A stretch of 64,000 nt of DNA from Saccharopolyspora shandongensis (GCF_900106995.1 NZ_FNOK01000022.1:81132-145131); one strand, 5' to 3'; shown: positions 35,595 to 44,785, counted from the stretch's first letter. Translations and numbers: made by a program. The notes: generated from the letters alone by a model not told the origin.

Positions 35595-36398
35595 ATGGAA
35601 TCGCAGCGCAACGCCGGCTCGGCGCGCTGGGGCAGCTTCGTCGCGCTGGGGGACAGCTTCACCGAGGGGCTCGCCGACGCGGATCCGAACGGGAGCTTCC
35701 GCGGCTGGGCGGACCGGCTGGCCGAACACCTGACCGCCCACGACCCCCAGCTGCGGTACGCCAACCTCGCGGTGCGCGGCAAGCTGATCCGCCAGATCGT
35801 CGACGACCAGGTGCCCCAGGCGGTGGCGCTGCGGCCCGGGCTGGTCGCCCTGAACGCAGGCGGCAACGACATCATCCGCCCCGGCAGCAACCCGGACGCG
35901 GTCGCGGAGCTCTTCGACTCCGCGGTCGGCGAGCTGCGGGCCACCGGCGCCGACGTGCTGATCGGCACCGGCTTCGACACCCGCGGCACCCCGGTGCTGC
36001 GGCACGTGCGCGGCAAGATCGGCACCTACAACTCGCACCTGCGGGCGATCGCCGACAAGCACGGCTGCTACGTGATGGACCTGTGGTCGATGCGGGTGCT
36101 GCGGGACATCCGGGCCTGGAGCGAGGACCGGCTGCACCTGTCCGCGGCTGGTCACCGGCGGGTCGCCCTGCGCGCGTGCGAAGCGCTGGGCGTCCCGGTC
36201 GCCGCGGACTGGCGCGAGCCCTGGCCCGCGCTCCCCGAAACGCCCTGGCGGGAGCAGTGCGCCCGGGACATCCGCTGGGCCCGGGAGTACCTGGCGCCGT
36301 GGATCAGCCGCCGCCTGCGGGGCGTGTCCAGCGGCGACGGCCGCACCGCGAAGCGCCCGCAGCTGGAGAAGCTCACCGCGGGACGCCCCTCGGCCTGA
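35595..36398 (+). CDS. SGNH/GDSL-type esterase
   Basis: 267 residues of the SGNH hydrolase fold, no signal peptide. Block I FVALGDSFTEG (15-25, nucleophile Ser), block II NLAVRGK (Gly), block III LNAGGNDI (Asn) and block V DRLHLSAAGHRRV (Asp and His) are all present, so it should be active on an ester. ATG 35595 is preceded by GGAAGGAAAG; an upstream in-frame start adds 11 residues. The long C-terminal tail after about 215 is basic and not part of the fold. Substrate unknown. Confidence 0.85.
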   Translation: MESQRNAGSARWGSFVALGDSFTEGLADADPNGSFRGWADRLAEHLTAHDPQLRYANLAVRGKLIRQIVDDQVPQAVALRPGLVALNAGGNDIIRPGSNPDAVAELFDSAVGELRATGADVLIGTGFDTRGTPVLRHVRGKIGTYNSHLRAIADKHGCYVMDLWSMRVLRDIRAWSEDRLHLSAAGHRRVALRACEALGVPVAADWREPWPALPETPWREQCARDIRWAREYLAPWISRRLRGVSSGDGRTAKRPQLEKLTAGRPSA

Positions 36399-36789
36399 GC
36401 TCCGGAACAACGTTTTCCCTGGTCAAACCTGCCGTGAGTACTTTGTGCTGCTATGGCGACACAAAGTACTCACGGCCCCTGACCAGGCGGAACACCCCCG
36501 GATACCCCAAACAAGACGAAGTGCGGACCTCCGGCAGGATCACCCACTCCTGGCGCCGAAAGCCCGCACTCACCCCCACGTCCCATTCGGGATGAACCGT
36601 CCCGAATGCCAAGCCCCCCTTGCGGCCGCCCCGGCCGGCCACGAGTGCCGACCGGGACGACCGGGCGACAATCCCCCCTTGGACTCCCCCCAGAGCCGCC
36701 CGTCGTGCGGACCATGCACGGCTTGATCCGCACATGATGAAAGTTCCCAGCGGGCGCTACACAGTCGCTAAACGTCGGCTAAACGCCCC
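36399..36789. other. Convergent intergenic region with two hairpins
   Basis: 391 bp between the SGNH and SARP genes. Holds the repeat hairpin at 36432-36475 and a second stem, CATTCGGGA (36584-36592) with TCCCGAATG (36600-36608). Short frames of 70-95 codons exist on both strands but look like non-coding DNA. Both genes converge here, so the hairpins may terminate both. Confidence 0.55.
36432..36475. repeat. CCGTGAGTACTTTGTG hairpin, copy 1
   Basis: 16-bp perfect stem (36432-36447 with 36460-36475) with loop CTGCTATGGCGA; outer arms CCTGGTCA (36418-36425) and TGACCAGG (36480-36487) also pair. Two more members stand at 41003-41046 and 51830-51873, all in gaps 3-prime of genes. Confidence 0.82.
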
Positions 36790-39624
36790 TCAGCAGGCGG
36801 CCGCGGAGAGGTCTTCCAGCCGCGCGCGGACCTCGGTCGAGCGCGGCGAGCCCTCCGATTCGAAGATCGCCAGCGCGGTGTCCCAGCGGGTCCGGGCCAC
36901 CGCCAGGTCGCCGCGGGACCGGGCGGCGTCGCCGAGGCCCAGGTACGCGGATGCCTGCCGCATCGCGGATCCGCACTTCAGCGCCATGTCCAGCGCCTCG
37001 TGGTGGAACCGCTCGCCGTCGGCGATCCGGCCCAGCTCGATGCTCACCTCGCCGCAGTTGTTCAGCACCATCGCCAGCGTCTCCAGGTCGTCGGCGTCCC
37101 GGTACAGCGCTTCGGCCTCGAGCAGGTGCGCCAGCGCCTCCTCCAGCTCGCCGTTGACCTGCTCGACCATGGCGAGGTTGTTCAGCGCCCCCGCCACGAA
37201 GTACCGGTCGCCCAGCGAACGGTAAACCCTCAGCGCGTCCTGGCAGTGCACTTTCGCCTCTTCGTACCTCTTCAGGCGGAACAGCACGCTGCCCATGTTG
37301 ACCTGGGTCATCGCCAGCCGCGCGGAATCGCCGGTCCGCACCGCGGCCTGGTACGACTCGTCGTAGTGCGCCAGCGCGGCGTCCAGCCGGCCCGACCGCG
37401 AGTACGCGACCCCGAGCCCGGCCGGCATCAGCACCTTGCCCGCCGGGTCGTCCACCGCCCGGGCCGAGTCGAGCCCGTCGCGGTAGATCCGGATCCAGTC
37501 CTCCCACGGGCAGCGCACCATCAGGTAGTTGAACTGCAGGCGGGCCAGCGGCCAGGCCAGCTCGTGCATGCCCTCGGCGTTGGCCGCCCGGACGGCGGCG
37601 ACCAGGTTCGTCCACTCCGCGTCGAACCACTCCAGCGCCTGCGACCGGTCGGTGATCTCCGGCCGGGGCACCTCGGGCCCGCTGGAGAAGTCCAGGTCGT
37701 CCCGGGCCGGGCGGAGGAAGCGGCGCGCGTGGTCGGCCGTGACGAGGTAGTGGTTCAGCAGCCGGCGCAGGGCCTCGGTGTCGGCCGAGGTCGGCTCGGC
37801 CAGCAGGTCGCGGGCGTAGACGCGCAGCAGGTCGTGCATGCCGAACCGGTCCGGCTCGGTCTCGGTGACCAGGTGCGCGAGCGCCAGGGCCCGCAGCCTG
37901 CGCTGCGCGTTGGGCGGGTCGGTGCCGCACAGCGCGGCGACGGCGTGCGAGGTGAAGCTGTGGCCGGGCACCAGCCCGAGCAGCCGGAACGTGTCGGCGT
38001 GCACCGGGTGCAGGCTGCGGAAGGAGATGTCGAACGCGCGGCGGACGCTGGTGTCGACGTCGTCGATGTCCAGCGCGTGCAGCCGGTTGCGCTCGTCGGT
38101 CAGCTCGTGCACCAGGTCGGACACGCCGCGCGCCGGGTTCGCCGCGAGCCGCGCGGCGGCGATCCGCAGCGCCAGCGGCAGCCCGCCGCACAGCTCCGCC
38201 AGCGCGGCCGCGGCCGCCGGCTCGGAGGCAGACTTGCCGGGCACGCCCGCCCGGTCGAGCAGCTCGATCGCGGTCTCGGTCGGCAGCGTTTCCAGCGGCA
38301 GCACCCGCGCCCCGCTGCGCACCACCAGCCCGTCCAGCCGCCGCCTGCTGGTGACCAGCACCAGCGACTCCGCGCTGCCCGGCAGCAGCGGGCGCACCTG
38401 CTCGGAGTCCCGCGCGTTGTCCAGCAGCACCAGCACCCGGCGCTTGGCCAGCAGCGACCGGTACAGCGCGGTGCGGTCGTCCAGCTCGACGGGGATCGCG
38501 TTCGCCGCGACGCCGAGCGCTTTGAGCATGCTGGTCAGCACCTCGCCGGGCGTCAGCGGCTCGCGCTCCGAGTCGTAGCCGCGCAGCGATGCGTACAGCT
38601 GCCCGTCGGGGAATTCGTGCTCGACGCGGTGCGCCCAGGTCAGCGCGAGGGCGCTCTTGCCGACGCCCGCGGTGCCGGTGACCACGGCGAGCAGGCTGGA
38701 GCCGCGTTCGCGCTCCGCCAGCATCTCGTCGAGCGCCGCGAGTTCGCCCTGGCGGCCGACGAATCCGGCCGGGGCCGGCGGAAGCTCCGCCGGGATCGGG
38801 CGCTTGAGCTCGGGCCCCGGTTCCGGTCGGCGCTGCGGGCTGCGCAGCGCCGGGTCGTCGCGGAGCAGCTTCTCGTAGAGTTCGCGCAGTTCGGGGCCGG
38901 GATCGAGGCCGAGCTCGTGGGACAGCCGGTGGCGGAGGGCGTGGTAGCGGGCCTGCGCCTCGGCGCGGTGCCCCGCTCGGTAGTGGGCCAGCATCAGCTG
39001 GCCGGTGAGCCGCTCCCGCAGCGGATTCCGGTCGACCAGGATGGACAGTTCCAGCACCAGCTGGTGGTGCCTGCCGAGATCCAGGTCGGCGGCGACCCGC
39101 TCCTCCAGCGCCATCAACCGCAGCTCGTCCAGGTTCGGCGCGACCATCCGGTACAGGCGGCTGCTGGCGAGGTCGGAGAGCACCGAGCCGCGCCACAGCG
39201 TCAGCGCCTCGGCCAGCATCCGCGACCGCGCCGCCGGTTCCATGCCGTGCGCGCGGTTGATCAGCGCCCGCGCGCGGTGCGCGTCGATCCGGTCGCTGTC
39301 GACCCGCAGCAGGTAGCCGGGCGGGCGGGTGACGATCTCGGCCGAATCCGCGTCGGCGCCGAAGAGCTTGCGCAGCCGGGAGACGTAGCCGTGGATGATG
39401 GTCCGGGCGCTGGCCGGCGGCTCGTGCTCCCACAGCGTGTCGATCAGCCGGTCCATCGAGACGACTTGGTTCGGTTCCAGCAGCAGGCAGGCCAGCAGCG
39501 CGCGGACCGGGGCGCTGCCCAGCGGCTGCGGGCTGCCGTCGACGCGCACCTCGAGGGGACCGAGCAGGCGGAACTCGAACCCCGCGCCCGGTGCCTCGGT
39601 CGAGCTGCCGTGCCCCGCCATCAT
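36790..39624 (-). CDS. SARP-family regulator (AfsR/DnrI type) with NB-ARC and TPR domains
   Basis: 944 residues. Order: OmpR-type winged helix (about 15-100, FRLLGPLEVRVDG, VVSMDRLIDTLW), BTAD (about 105-250, RARALINRAH, ELGLDPGPELRELYEKLL), NB-ARC STAND ATPase (about 285-560) with P-loop GTAGVGKS, LVLLDNARD, LVTSRRRLDGL and GGLPLAL, then TPR repeats to the end. Full-length AfsR-type architecture. Such regulators usually control secondary metabolism, but no biosynthetic genes are in the window. Start is one of TTG 39630, ATG 39624 or ATG 39621. Divergent from the ADP-ribosylglycohydrolase gene. Confidence 0.88.
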   Translation of the reverse strand: MMAGHGSSTEAPGAGFEFRLLGPLEVRVDGSPQPLGSAPVRALLACLLLEPNQVVSMDRLIDTLWEHEPPASARTIIHGYVSRLRKLFGADADSAEIVTRPPGYLLRVDSDRIDAHRARALINRAHGMEPAARSRMLAEALTLWRGSVLSDLASSRLYRMVAPNLDELRLMALEERVAADLDLGRHHQLVLELSILVDRNPLRERLTGQLMLAHYRAGHRAEAQARYHALRHRLSHELGLDPGPELRELYEKLLRDDPALRSPQRRPEPGPELKRPIPAELPPAPAGFVGRQGELAALDEMLAERERGSSLLAVVTGTAGVGKSALALTWAHRVEHEFPDGQLYASLRGYDSEREPLTPGEVLTSMLKALGVAANAIPVELDDRTALYRSLLAKRRVLVLLDNARDSEQVRPLLPGSAESLVLVTSRRRLDGLVVRSGARVLPLETLPTETAIELLDRAGVPGKSASEPAAAAALAELCGGLPLALRIAAARLAANPARGVSDLVHELTDERNRLHALDIDDVDTSVRRAFDISFRSLHPVHADTFRLLGLVPGHSFTSHAVAALCGTDPPNAQRRLRALALAHLVTETEPDRFGMHDLLRVYARDLLAEPTSADTEALRRLLNHYLVTADHARRFLRPARDDLDFSSGPEVPRPEITDRSQALEWFDAEWTNLVAAVRAANAEGMHELAWPLARLQFNYLMVRCPWEDWIRIYRDGLDSARAVDDPAGKVLMPAGLGVAYSRSGRLDAALAHYDESYQAAVRTGDSARLAMTQVNMGSVLFRLKRYEEAKVHCQDALRVYRSLGDRYFVAGALNNLAMVEQVNGELEEALAHLLEAEALYRDADDLETLAMVLNNCGEVSIELGRIADGERFHHEALDMALKCGSAMRQASAYLGLGDAARSRGDLAVARTRWDTALAIFESEGSPRSTEVRARLEDLSAAAC

Positions 39625-39943
39625 CTCCAAATCCGACTCTCGCTCATGTTTGTTGAGTCTTCAGACAGTCTCGGGTACCGCGCACGGCGAGTCCACACCC
39701 CCGGAAAGCCCACTCGGCGGCCGGTCCGCCGCCCAAAACCCGACACACCGTAACGAGGCGCGGCCGAACGCATGTCGATCACCGGCCGACGATTCACCCC
39801 AATGGAGCCATGTCCGATTCCTCCCGCGGCGTCCGGCCCAGCCCGATGTTGCGGTGAACATCTCCCGGCGACCTGATACGCCAAGTAAAGTCTGGGCACG
39901 GCGATCACTCGTACGAGGACACTGTGGAAGGAGAGCCGCACCC
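39625..39943. other. Divergent promoter region
   Basis: 319 bp between the SARP and ADP-ribosylglycohydrolase starts. No SARP-type heptamer direct repeat or other operator is obvious to me. Confidence 0.4.
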
Positions 39944-40978
39944 GTGCCCACCCCGTCCACAGTGGTCGATCGCGCGGTGGCCTGCCTGCTCGGCGGGGCG
40001 CTCGGCGATGCGCTCGGCAGCCCGGTCGAGTACGCGCAGCTGGACGACATCCGCGCCGAGTTCGGTCAAGCAGGCGTGGCCGAACCGCCGCCGCAGGCAC
40101 TGCTCGGCGACGCCACGCAGCTGGCGCTGTTCACCGGCGAGGGTTACCTGCACGCGTGGACCACCGGTAACAACGGCGGCAATTGGCGGCCGGTCGAGTC
40201 CACCGCCGCCGCTTACCGACGGTGGTTGATCACCCAGCAAGAAGACAAGCCGCAGCCCGGCGCGACCGGCCTGCTCGCCGAGCCCGAGCTGTACGCCAAC
40301 CGGGCGCCCGGCCTGACCAGCCTGCGCGCGCTGCAGGAACCCGAGCTAGGCACGCCGGACCGGCCGCGGAACACCTCCAAGGGCTGCGGCGGAGTGGATC
40401 GCAGCGCGCCGCTCGGCTTCGCGCCCACCGCCGAGATGGCCTACCAGCTGGCCTGCCAGTGCGCGGCGCTCACCCACGGCGGCATCAGCGGCTGGGCCTC
40501 GGCCGGGGCGCTGTCGCTCATCGTGCACCTGGTGGCCGTGCAGGAGCGGAAGCTGCCCGCCGCGGTGGACCAGGCAGCGGGCCGCGTGCTGCGCGAGGAC
40601 GGCGAGGCCGCGACCGCCCTCGCGGAGGCTTCGACGCTGGCGCGACTGGGCGCGAGCGTCGGGCACATCGAGCGGCTCGGCCAGGGCTGGGTCGGCCCGG
40701 AGGCGCTGGCCATCGGCGTCTACTGCGCGCTCGCGATGCCCAAGCCCGAGCAGTTCGCCGACGCCCTGCGGCTGGCGGTGAACCACTCCGGGAACAGCGA
40801 CACCACCGCCGCCGTGACCGGCAGCATCCTCGGCGCCCGGCACGGCACGGCGGTGCTGCCCCGCCCGTGGCTGGCGCGGCTGGAGATGGCGGACGTGATC
40901 GAGCGCATCGGCCACGACCTCGGGGCCTCGTGCAGCGGCGAGCAGTTCAACGAACGCCGCTACCTCGGCCTCGCCTGA
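39944..40978 (+). CDS. ADP-ribosylglycohydrolase family protein
   Basis: 344 residues, DraG/ARH fold. Metal-binding blocks are GGALGDALGSPVEYA (about 14-28), GDATQLALFTGEG (about 48-60, where many members have a second Asp before Thr) and HSGNSDTTAAVTGSILGA (about 281-298). It would remove ADP-ribose from proteins or small molecules; the target is unknown and no ADP-ribosyltransferase is nearby. GTG 39944 follows GGAAGGAG. Length is in the normal range. Confidence 0.85.
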   Translation: MPTPSTVVDRAVACLLGGALGDALGSPVEYAQLDDIRAEFGQAGVAEPPPQALLGDATQLALFTGEGYLHAWTTGNNGGNWRPVESTAAAYRRWLITQQEDKPQPGATGLLAEPELYANRAPGLTSLRALQEPELGTPDRPRNTSKGCGGVDRSAPLGFAPTAEMAYQLACQCAALTHGGISGWASAGALSLIVHLVAVQERKLPAAVDQAAGRVLREDGEAATALAEASTLARLGASVGHIERLGQGWVGPEALAIGVYCALAMPKPEQFADALRLAVNHSGNSDTTAAVTGSILGARHGTAVLPRPWLARLEMADVIERIGHDLGASCSGEQFNERRYLGLA

Positions 40979-41002
40979 AGCACGGTTTCCGCTGGTGAAC
41001 AC

Positions 41003-41046
41003 CCGTGCGTGTTTTGTGCTGCCATAGCGACACAAAACACACACGG
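41003..41046. repeat. CCGTGCGTGTTTTGTG hairpin, copy 2
   Basis: Stem 41003-41018 with 41031-41046, one mismatch, loop CTGCCATAGCGA. Several stem positions differ from copies 1 and 3 on both arms, so pairing is kept while sequence changes. Confidence 0.8.
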
Positions 41047-41069
41047 CACCTGATCAGCCGAAACGGAGC

Positions 41070-41579
41070 TCAGTCGTCGTCCGGCCGGGATGCCTTGGCC
41101 CGTACGACGGCGACGGCCGCGGCGAGGAACCCGATGTTGAAGGCCATGTGCACCGCAGCGACCGCGCGGGCGAACTGGGACTCCGCGTGCACGTCGCCGA
41201 AGCCGACGGTGCTGGTGATCGTCAGCGAGTAGTAGAGCGCGTCGGTCTTGGTGCGCAGCGACGTGATCGAGCCCGGATCCTGCCGGGCCAGTCCGAAGTA
41301 GACAGCCGCGAAGAACAGCACTGCCAAGTACAACGCCACGGCCACTCCGGCGATGGAACTGCCGTGGCGCGCGCCGCCGATCCGGAACCGGCGCACCTGG
41401 AACAGGATCAGCGAGGAGATCGCGAGCAGCCCGACCGCGAAGACCACGACCGCGTTCACGGTGCCGACGAGCCCGAACCGGTCGACCGGCAGGAGGTAGT
41501 AGGCGACGGTGCACGCCACCACGGCGCCCAGCGAAGTCGCCAGGTTGATCAGGACCCGATTCCGGCCGCTCCCAGGCAC
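41070..41579 (-). CDS. Potassium channel family protein
   Basis: 169 residues with about three membrane helices (12-30, 42-62, 76-96), a pore loop and a last helix (135-158). The selectivity filter is TVGFGD (124-129) within LTITSTVGFGDVHAE, which fits K+ channels. There is no RCK/TrkA-N domain and the C-terminus is short, so gating is not obvious. GTG 41579 start; convergent with the ADP-ribosylglycohydrolase gene across the copy 2 hairpin. Confidence 0.82.
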   Translation of the reverse strand: MPGSGRNRVLINLATSLGAVVACTVAYYLLPVDRFGLVGTVNAVVVFAVGLLAISSLILFQVRRFRIGGARHGSSIAGVAVALYLAVLFFAAVYFGLARQDPGSITSLRTKTDALYYSLTITSTVGFGDVHAESQFARAVAAVHMAFNIGFLAAAVAVVRAKASRPDDD

Positions 41580-41636
41580 GATCGCCAGCTTCGGCCAACC
41601 CCGGACCCATCGCCATTCGGGCCCCGTGCTCGACCC

Positions 41637-41656
41637 GCAGTTTCAATTGAAACTGC
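41637..41656. repeat. 20-bp perfect palindrome GCAGTTTCAATTGAAACTGC
   Basis: Same core as at 5654-5691 and 47718-47741. It stands 12 bp from the end of repeat copy D, which begins with the same half-site. Confidence 0.82.
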
Positions 41657-41668
41657 CACCACGTGACC

Positions 41669-41946
41669 GCAGTTTCAATTGAGGGTTTTTCATCCTGGTC
41701 GGGTACCGCAGCGGCAGCGTCTGACCTGCGCCTGAGTGCGCGCCGTCGCCAAGCGCCGTCAGGCGCTTTCGGGCCCACCCTCGCAACTGGCACCGCCGCG
41801 GGTTCTCAGCGTTCGCCTGGCGAGGACGGCCCTCACGCCGTGTATTGGCATACATAAGTCAGGGCACCCACAGCCAGGCGGACGCTGAGGTTCCGCCACC
41901 CGCACCGCCACGCAAATTGAGGTTGGAAAAACCTCATTGAAACTGC
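41669..41946 (-). repeat. Structured intergenic repeat element, copy D, with inverted ends
   Basis: About 278 bp on the minus strand. Ends are imperfect inverted repeats: GCAGTTTCAATTGAGGG then TTTTTC at 41669, and GCAGTTTCAATGAGG then TTTTTC read inward from 41946. The inside matches copy A closely, including CTCAGCG/CGCTGAG and CGCCTGGC/GCCAGGCG arms. It begins 2 bp after the znuB-type stop codon on the same strand. I see no flanking target duplication and no transposase. Confidence 0.85.
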
Positions 41947-41948
41947 CG

Positions 41949-42827
41949 TCAGGCGGCGGCCGGGACTCGGGACAGGCGGCCGAGCCGGCGCTTGCCGAGC
42001 ACGCGGCACACCAGGTAGATCACGAACGAGATGATCGTGACGAAGGCGCTCACCGGCGCCCCCGGCGCCAGCGACAGCAGGATGCCGCCCAGCACCGCCA
42101 CCTCGGCGAACACCACGGCCAGCACCGTCGCCTTCACCGGGCTCGCGGTCACCCGCGCCGCCGCGGCTCCCGGCGTCACCATCAGCGCCAGCACCAGCAA
42201 CGCGCCGACGGTGTAGACGCCGAGCGCGGTCGCCACGCCGACCAGCACCGCGAACAGCGGCGTCAGCAGCCGCGCCGGAACGCCGCGGGCCGCCGCGACA
42301 TCCGGGTCGACGCTGGCGAACAGCAGCGGCCGGTACACGAAGGCCAGCACGACCAGGACAGCCGCCGCGGAGCCGGCCAGCAGCAGCACGTCCGAGGAAT
42401 CGACGCCGACGATCTGCCCCACCAGCAGGCTGAACTTGTTCGAGGTCCGCTCCGGGTTGAGCCACAGCAGCAGCACGCCGACGCCGAGCCCGAAGGACAG
42501 GATCGCGCCGATCACCGAATCGCGTTCGGTGCCGCGCTGCCCCAGCAGGCCGAGCAGCAGCGCGGCGACCACGGCGCCGGCCAGCGCCCCGACGCCGACG
42601 CCCACGCCGATCAGCAGCGCCGCGGCGGCACCGGTGAACGCGAGCTCGGCCGTGCCGTGCACGGCGAAGGACATCTTCCGCGCGACGACCAGCGGCGCCA
42701 GGCAGCCGGAGACCAGCCCCAGCGCCGCCGCGGCCAGCAGCGCCTGCTGGACGAACGGGTAGCCGAGCAGGTCGATCGTGGTCGAGAAGTCCAGGATCTT
42801 GCCCAGCGCGTCGATGAATGCGTTCAC
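41949..42827 (-). CDS. znuB: Zinc/manganese ABC transporter permease
   Basis: 292 residues, ABC-3 family with about eight membrane helices. Seen: GLVSGCLAPLVVARKMSFAVHGTAELAFTGAAAALL near 40, typical of metal permeases, and LGVYTVGALLVLALMVTPGAAAARV near 205. GTG 42827 overlaps the stop of the ATPase gene (GTGA). Zinc is inferred from the His-rich binding protein upstream; manganese cannot be excluded. Followed immediately by repeat copy D. Confidence 0.87.
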   Translation of the reverse strand: MNAFIDALGKILDFSTTIDLLGYPFVQQALLAAAALGLVSGCLAPLVVARKMSFAVHGTAELAFTGAAAALLIGVGVGVGALAGAVVAALLLGLLGQRGTERDSVIGAILSFGLGVGVLLLWLNPERTSNKFSLLVGQIVGVDSSDVLLLAGSAAAVLVVLAFVYRPLLFASVDPDVAAARGVPARLLTPLFAVLVGVATALGVYTVGALLVLALMVTPGAAAARVTASPVKATVLAVVFAEVAVLGGILLSLAPGAPVSAFVTIISFVIYLVCRVLGKRRLGRLSRVPAAA

Positions 42828-43675
42828 GCCTCTTCCGCCTCTTGCACGTGGTGGTCGTGCTCGTGCTCGTCGGTGCCGGCGACCACCAGCCGCCCGCCGA
42901 CGCGGGCGACCTCGACGTCGGTGCGGTACAGCTCGGACAGCGTCGCGGAGGTCATCACCTCGTCCGGCGGGCCGATCCGGAACCGGCCGTCGACCAGGTA
43001 GAGGACCCGGTCGACCAGCGGCAGCACCGGGTTGATCTCGTGGGTGACGAACAGGACCGCGGCCCCGGCCTCCCGCGCCTGGCTCGCGATCAGCCGGCTG
43101 ACCTTGCGCTGGTGCGCGATGTCCAGCGACAGCAGCGGCTCGTCGCACAGCAGCACCGCCGGGTCGCTGACCAGCGCCTGCGCCACCCGGAGCCGCTGCT
43201 GCTCGCCACCGGAGAGCAGGCCCAGCGGCATCCGGGCGTACTCGGTCGCCTCGACCGCGCGCAGCGCCGCGGCGACCCGCTGCTTGCGCTCGCGGCGGCC
43301 GCGCAGGCCGGTGCCCCAGTGGTGGCCGTCCAACCCGAGACCGACCAGATCGCTACCGCGCACCATCACGGTCGCGTCCAGCGCCCGCTGCTGCGGGACG
43401 TAGCCGATCCGGTTGCTGCCCCGGCGGGCCGGCCCGCCGGCGATCTCGACGCTGCCCGCGGAAAGCTGCTGCAAGCCCAGCAGCACCCGCAGGAGGCTCG
43501 TCTTGCCGGAGCCGTTCGGCCCGAGCACGGCCAGGAACTCCCCCGGCGCGACGTCCAGGTCCAGGCCGGACCACAGGACGCGGGGTCCGTAGGAGAGTTC
43601 CGCGCCGCGCAGCCGCACGGCCGGGGCCGTGGCGGTGGGCGCGAGGACGGTTTCGGTCTCGGGTTTGGCGGTCAT
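42824..43675 (-). CDS. znuC: Zinc/manganese ABC transporter ATP-binding protein
   Basis: 283 residues. Walker A GPNGSGKTS (about 53-61), Q-loop VPQQRALDATV, signature LSGGEQQR (about 155), Walker B VLLCDEPLLSLD and switch His in FVTHEINPVLPLVDRV. The C-terminal tail holds HEHDHH, a metal-binding stretch. Four bases separate it from the binding-protein stop and it overlaps the permease start, so the three genes form one operon. Confidence 0.9.
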   Translation of the reverse strand: MTAKPETETVLAPTATAPAVRLRGAELSYGPRVLWSGLDLDVAPGEFLAVLGPNGSGKTSLLRVLLGLQQLSAGSVEIAGGPARRGSNRIGYVPQQRALDATVMVRGSDLVGLGLDGHHWGTGLRGRRERKQRVAAALRAVEATEYARMPLGLLSGGEQQRLRVAQALVSDPAVLLCDEPLLSLDIAHQRKVSRLIASQAREAGAAVLFVTHEINPVLPLVDRVLYLVDGRFRIGPPDEVMTSATLSELYRTDVEVARVGGRLVVAGTDEHEHDHHVQEAEEA

Positions 43676-43678
43676 CTC

Positions 43679-44641
43679 TCAGCGATTCTGGGTCAAGGCG
43701 GCCTGCAGGGCCGTGATCTGGTCGTCCATCCACTGCACGTAGGTCTTGCCCTGCGGCAGGGTCTCGGTCATCTCCACGACCGGGATCTGATTCTGCTCGG
43801 CGGCGCTGCGCACGTTGCGGGTGACCGGCGATTCGGTCTGCGGGTTGTAGATGACCGCCGCGGCCTGCTTGGAGTTCACGGCGTTCTGGATCGCGGCGAC
43901 CGCGGCCGCCGACGGGTCGCTCTCGGCCTCGACGGCCTTGACGAACTCCGGCGGCGTGATGTCCTGCAGGCTCGCCGCTTCCACCAGGTAGTGCGCGACC
44001 GGCTCGGTGACGATCACCTGCTTGCCCCGGTTCTGGTCGCCCAGCTCGCCGACCCGTCCCTGCAGCTTGCCGATGTCCTCCGCGAAGTGGCCCGCGGCCT
44101 TGCCGAACTGCTCGGCCTTAGCCGGCTGCAGCTTGCTCAGCTCGGCGCTGACGTCGGCGGCCACCTGCTGCACGACGTGCAGGTCGTACCAGACGTGCTC
44201 GTTCGCCGAGTGGTCGTGGCCCTCGTGCCCGTGCTCCTCGTGCCCGCCGTGCTCACCCGCGGGCTCGCCCTCGTGCTCGTCCTTGACGGCTTCGACGACG
44301 GGTTTGCCCTGGCCGCTGCTGCCGAGGATCTTCTCCATGAACCCGTCGTATCCGCCGCCGTTGAACACGACCAGGTCCGCGTCGGTGACCTTCGCGGCGT
44401 CCTTCGGGGTGCTCTCGTAGGAGTGCGGGTCGGCGTTGGGGTCGCTGATGATCGCCTCGACGTCCACGTCGTCGCCGCCGATCGCCTGCACGACGCTGGC
44501 CCACGCGCTGGTGGAGGCGACGACCTTGATCTTGTCGCCGCCGCCGGCCGCCTGCTCGCCGGTGCCGCAGGCGGTCAGGGCGATGGCGGTGACGGCGAGG
44601 CCGGCCAAGGCGGTGGCAGCGGAGCGGCTGCGGACGGTCAT
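43679..44641 (-). CDS. znuA: Zinc-binding lipoprotein of ABC transporter
   Basis: 320 residues, cluster A-I (TroA-like) metal-binding protein. Lipobox LTAC with Cys25, then IKVVASTSAWASVVQAIGGDD, the ligand region PNADPHSYESTP, a His/Glu-rich loop (about 125-150, EHGGHEEHGHEGHDH) typical of zinc-specific members, HVWYDLHVVQQVA and a late VIYNPQTESPVTRNV. ATG 44641 has AGGAG eight bases upstream; GTG 44650 is too close to it. First gene of the znuABC operon. Confidence 0.9.
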   Translation of the reverse strand: MTVRSRSAATALAGLAVTAIALTACGTGEQAAGGGDKIKVVASTSAWASVVQAIGGDDVDVEAIISDPNADPHSYESTPKDAAKVTDADLVVFNGGGYDGFMEKILGSSGQGKPVVEAVKDEHEGEPAGEHGGHEEHGHEGHDHSANEHVWYDLHVVQQVAADVSAELSKLQPAKAEQFGKAAGHFAEDIGKLQGRVGELGDQNRGKQVIVTEPVAHYLVEAASLQDITPPEFVKAVEAESDPSAAAVAAIQNAVNSKQAAAVIYNPQTESPVTRNVRSAAEQNQIPVVEMTETLPQGKTYVQWMDDQITALQAALTQNR

Positions 44642-44696
44642 CGGTTGCACTCCTCGGTGATAGGCCCCTTGCGCAGCAGACTGACGGCTTACTGCG

Positions 44697-44721
44697 AACG
44701 GTAACGGAAACCGTTGTCAAC
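44697..44721 (-). promoter_or_regulatory. Candidate Zur-type operator upstream of znuA
   Basis: AACGGTAACGGAAACCGTT (44697-44715) has two-fold character and runs into GTCAAC. It lies 56-80 bp upstream of the znuA start, as expected for a repressor site. It resembles actinobacterial Zur boxes only loosely. Confidence 0.35.
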
Positions 44722-44785
44722 TACAGTCTAAGCACGTCTCCGCACAACACTCCACCAACCGGGTTATTCCTGTTGCGCACACAAC

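Noticed and set aside
34843..35595. 250-codon minus-strand frame in the low-GC gap
   Set aside because: Overlaps the proline-rich gene in another frame and has no recognisable protein features or ribosome site.
36445..36735. Short frames of 87-94 codons between SGNH and SARP genes
   Set aside because: They run through hairpins on both strands and lack start signals and codon bias.
41669..41946. Insertion sequence
   Set aside because: Too short to encode a transposase and none is adjacent; at most a MITE-like element.
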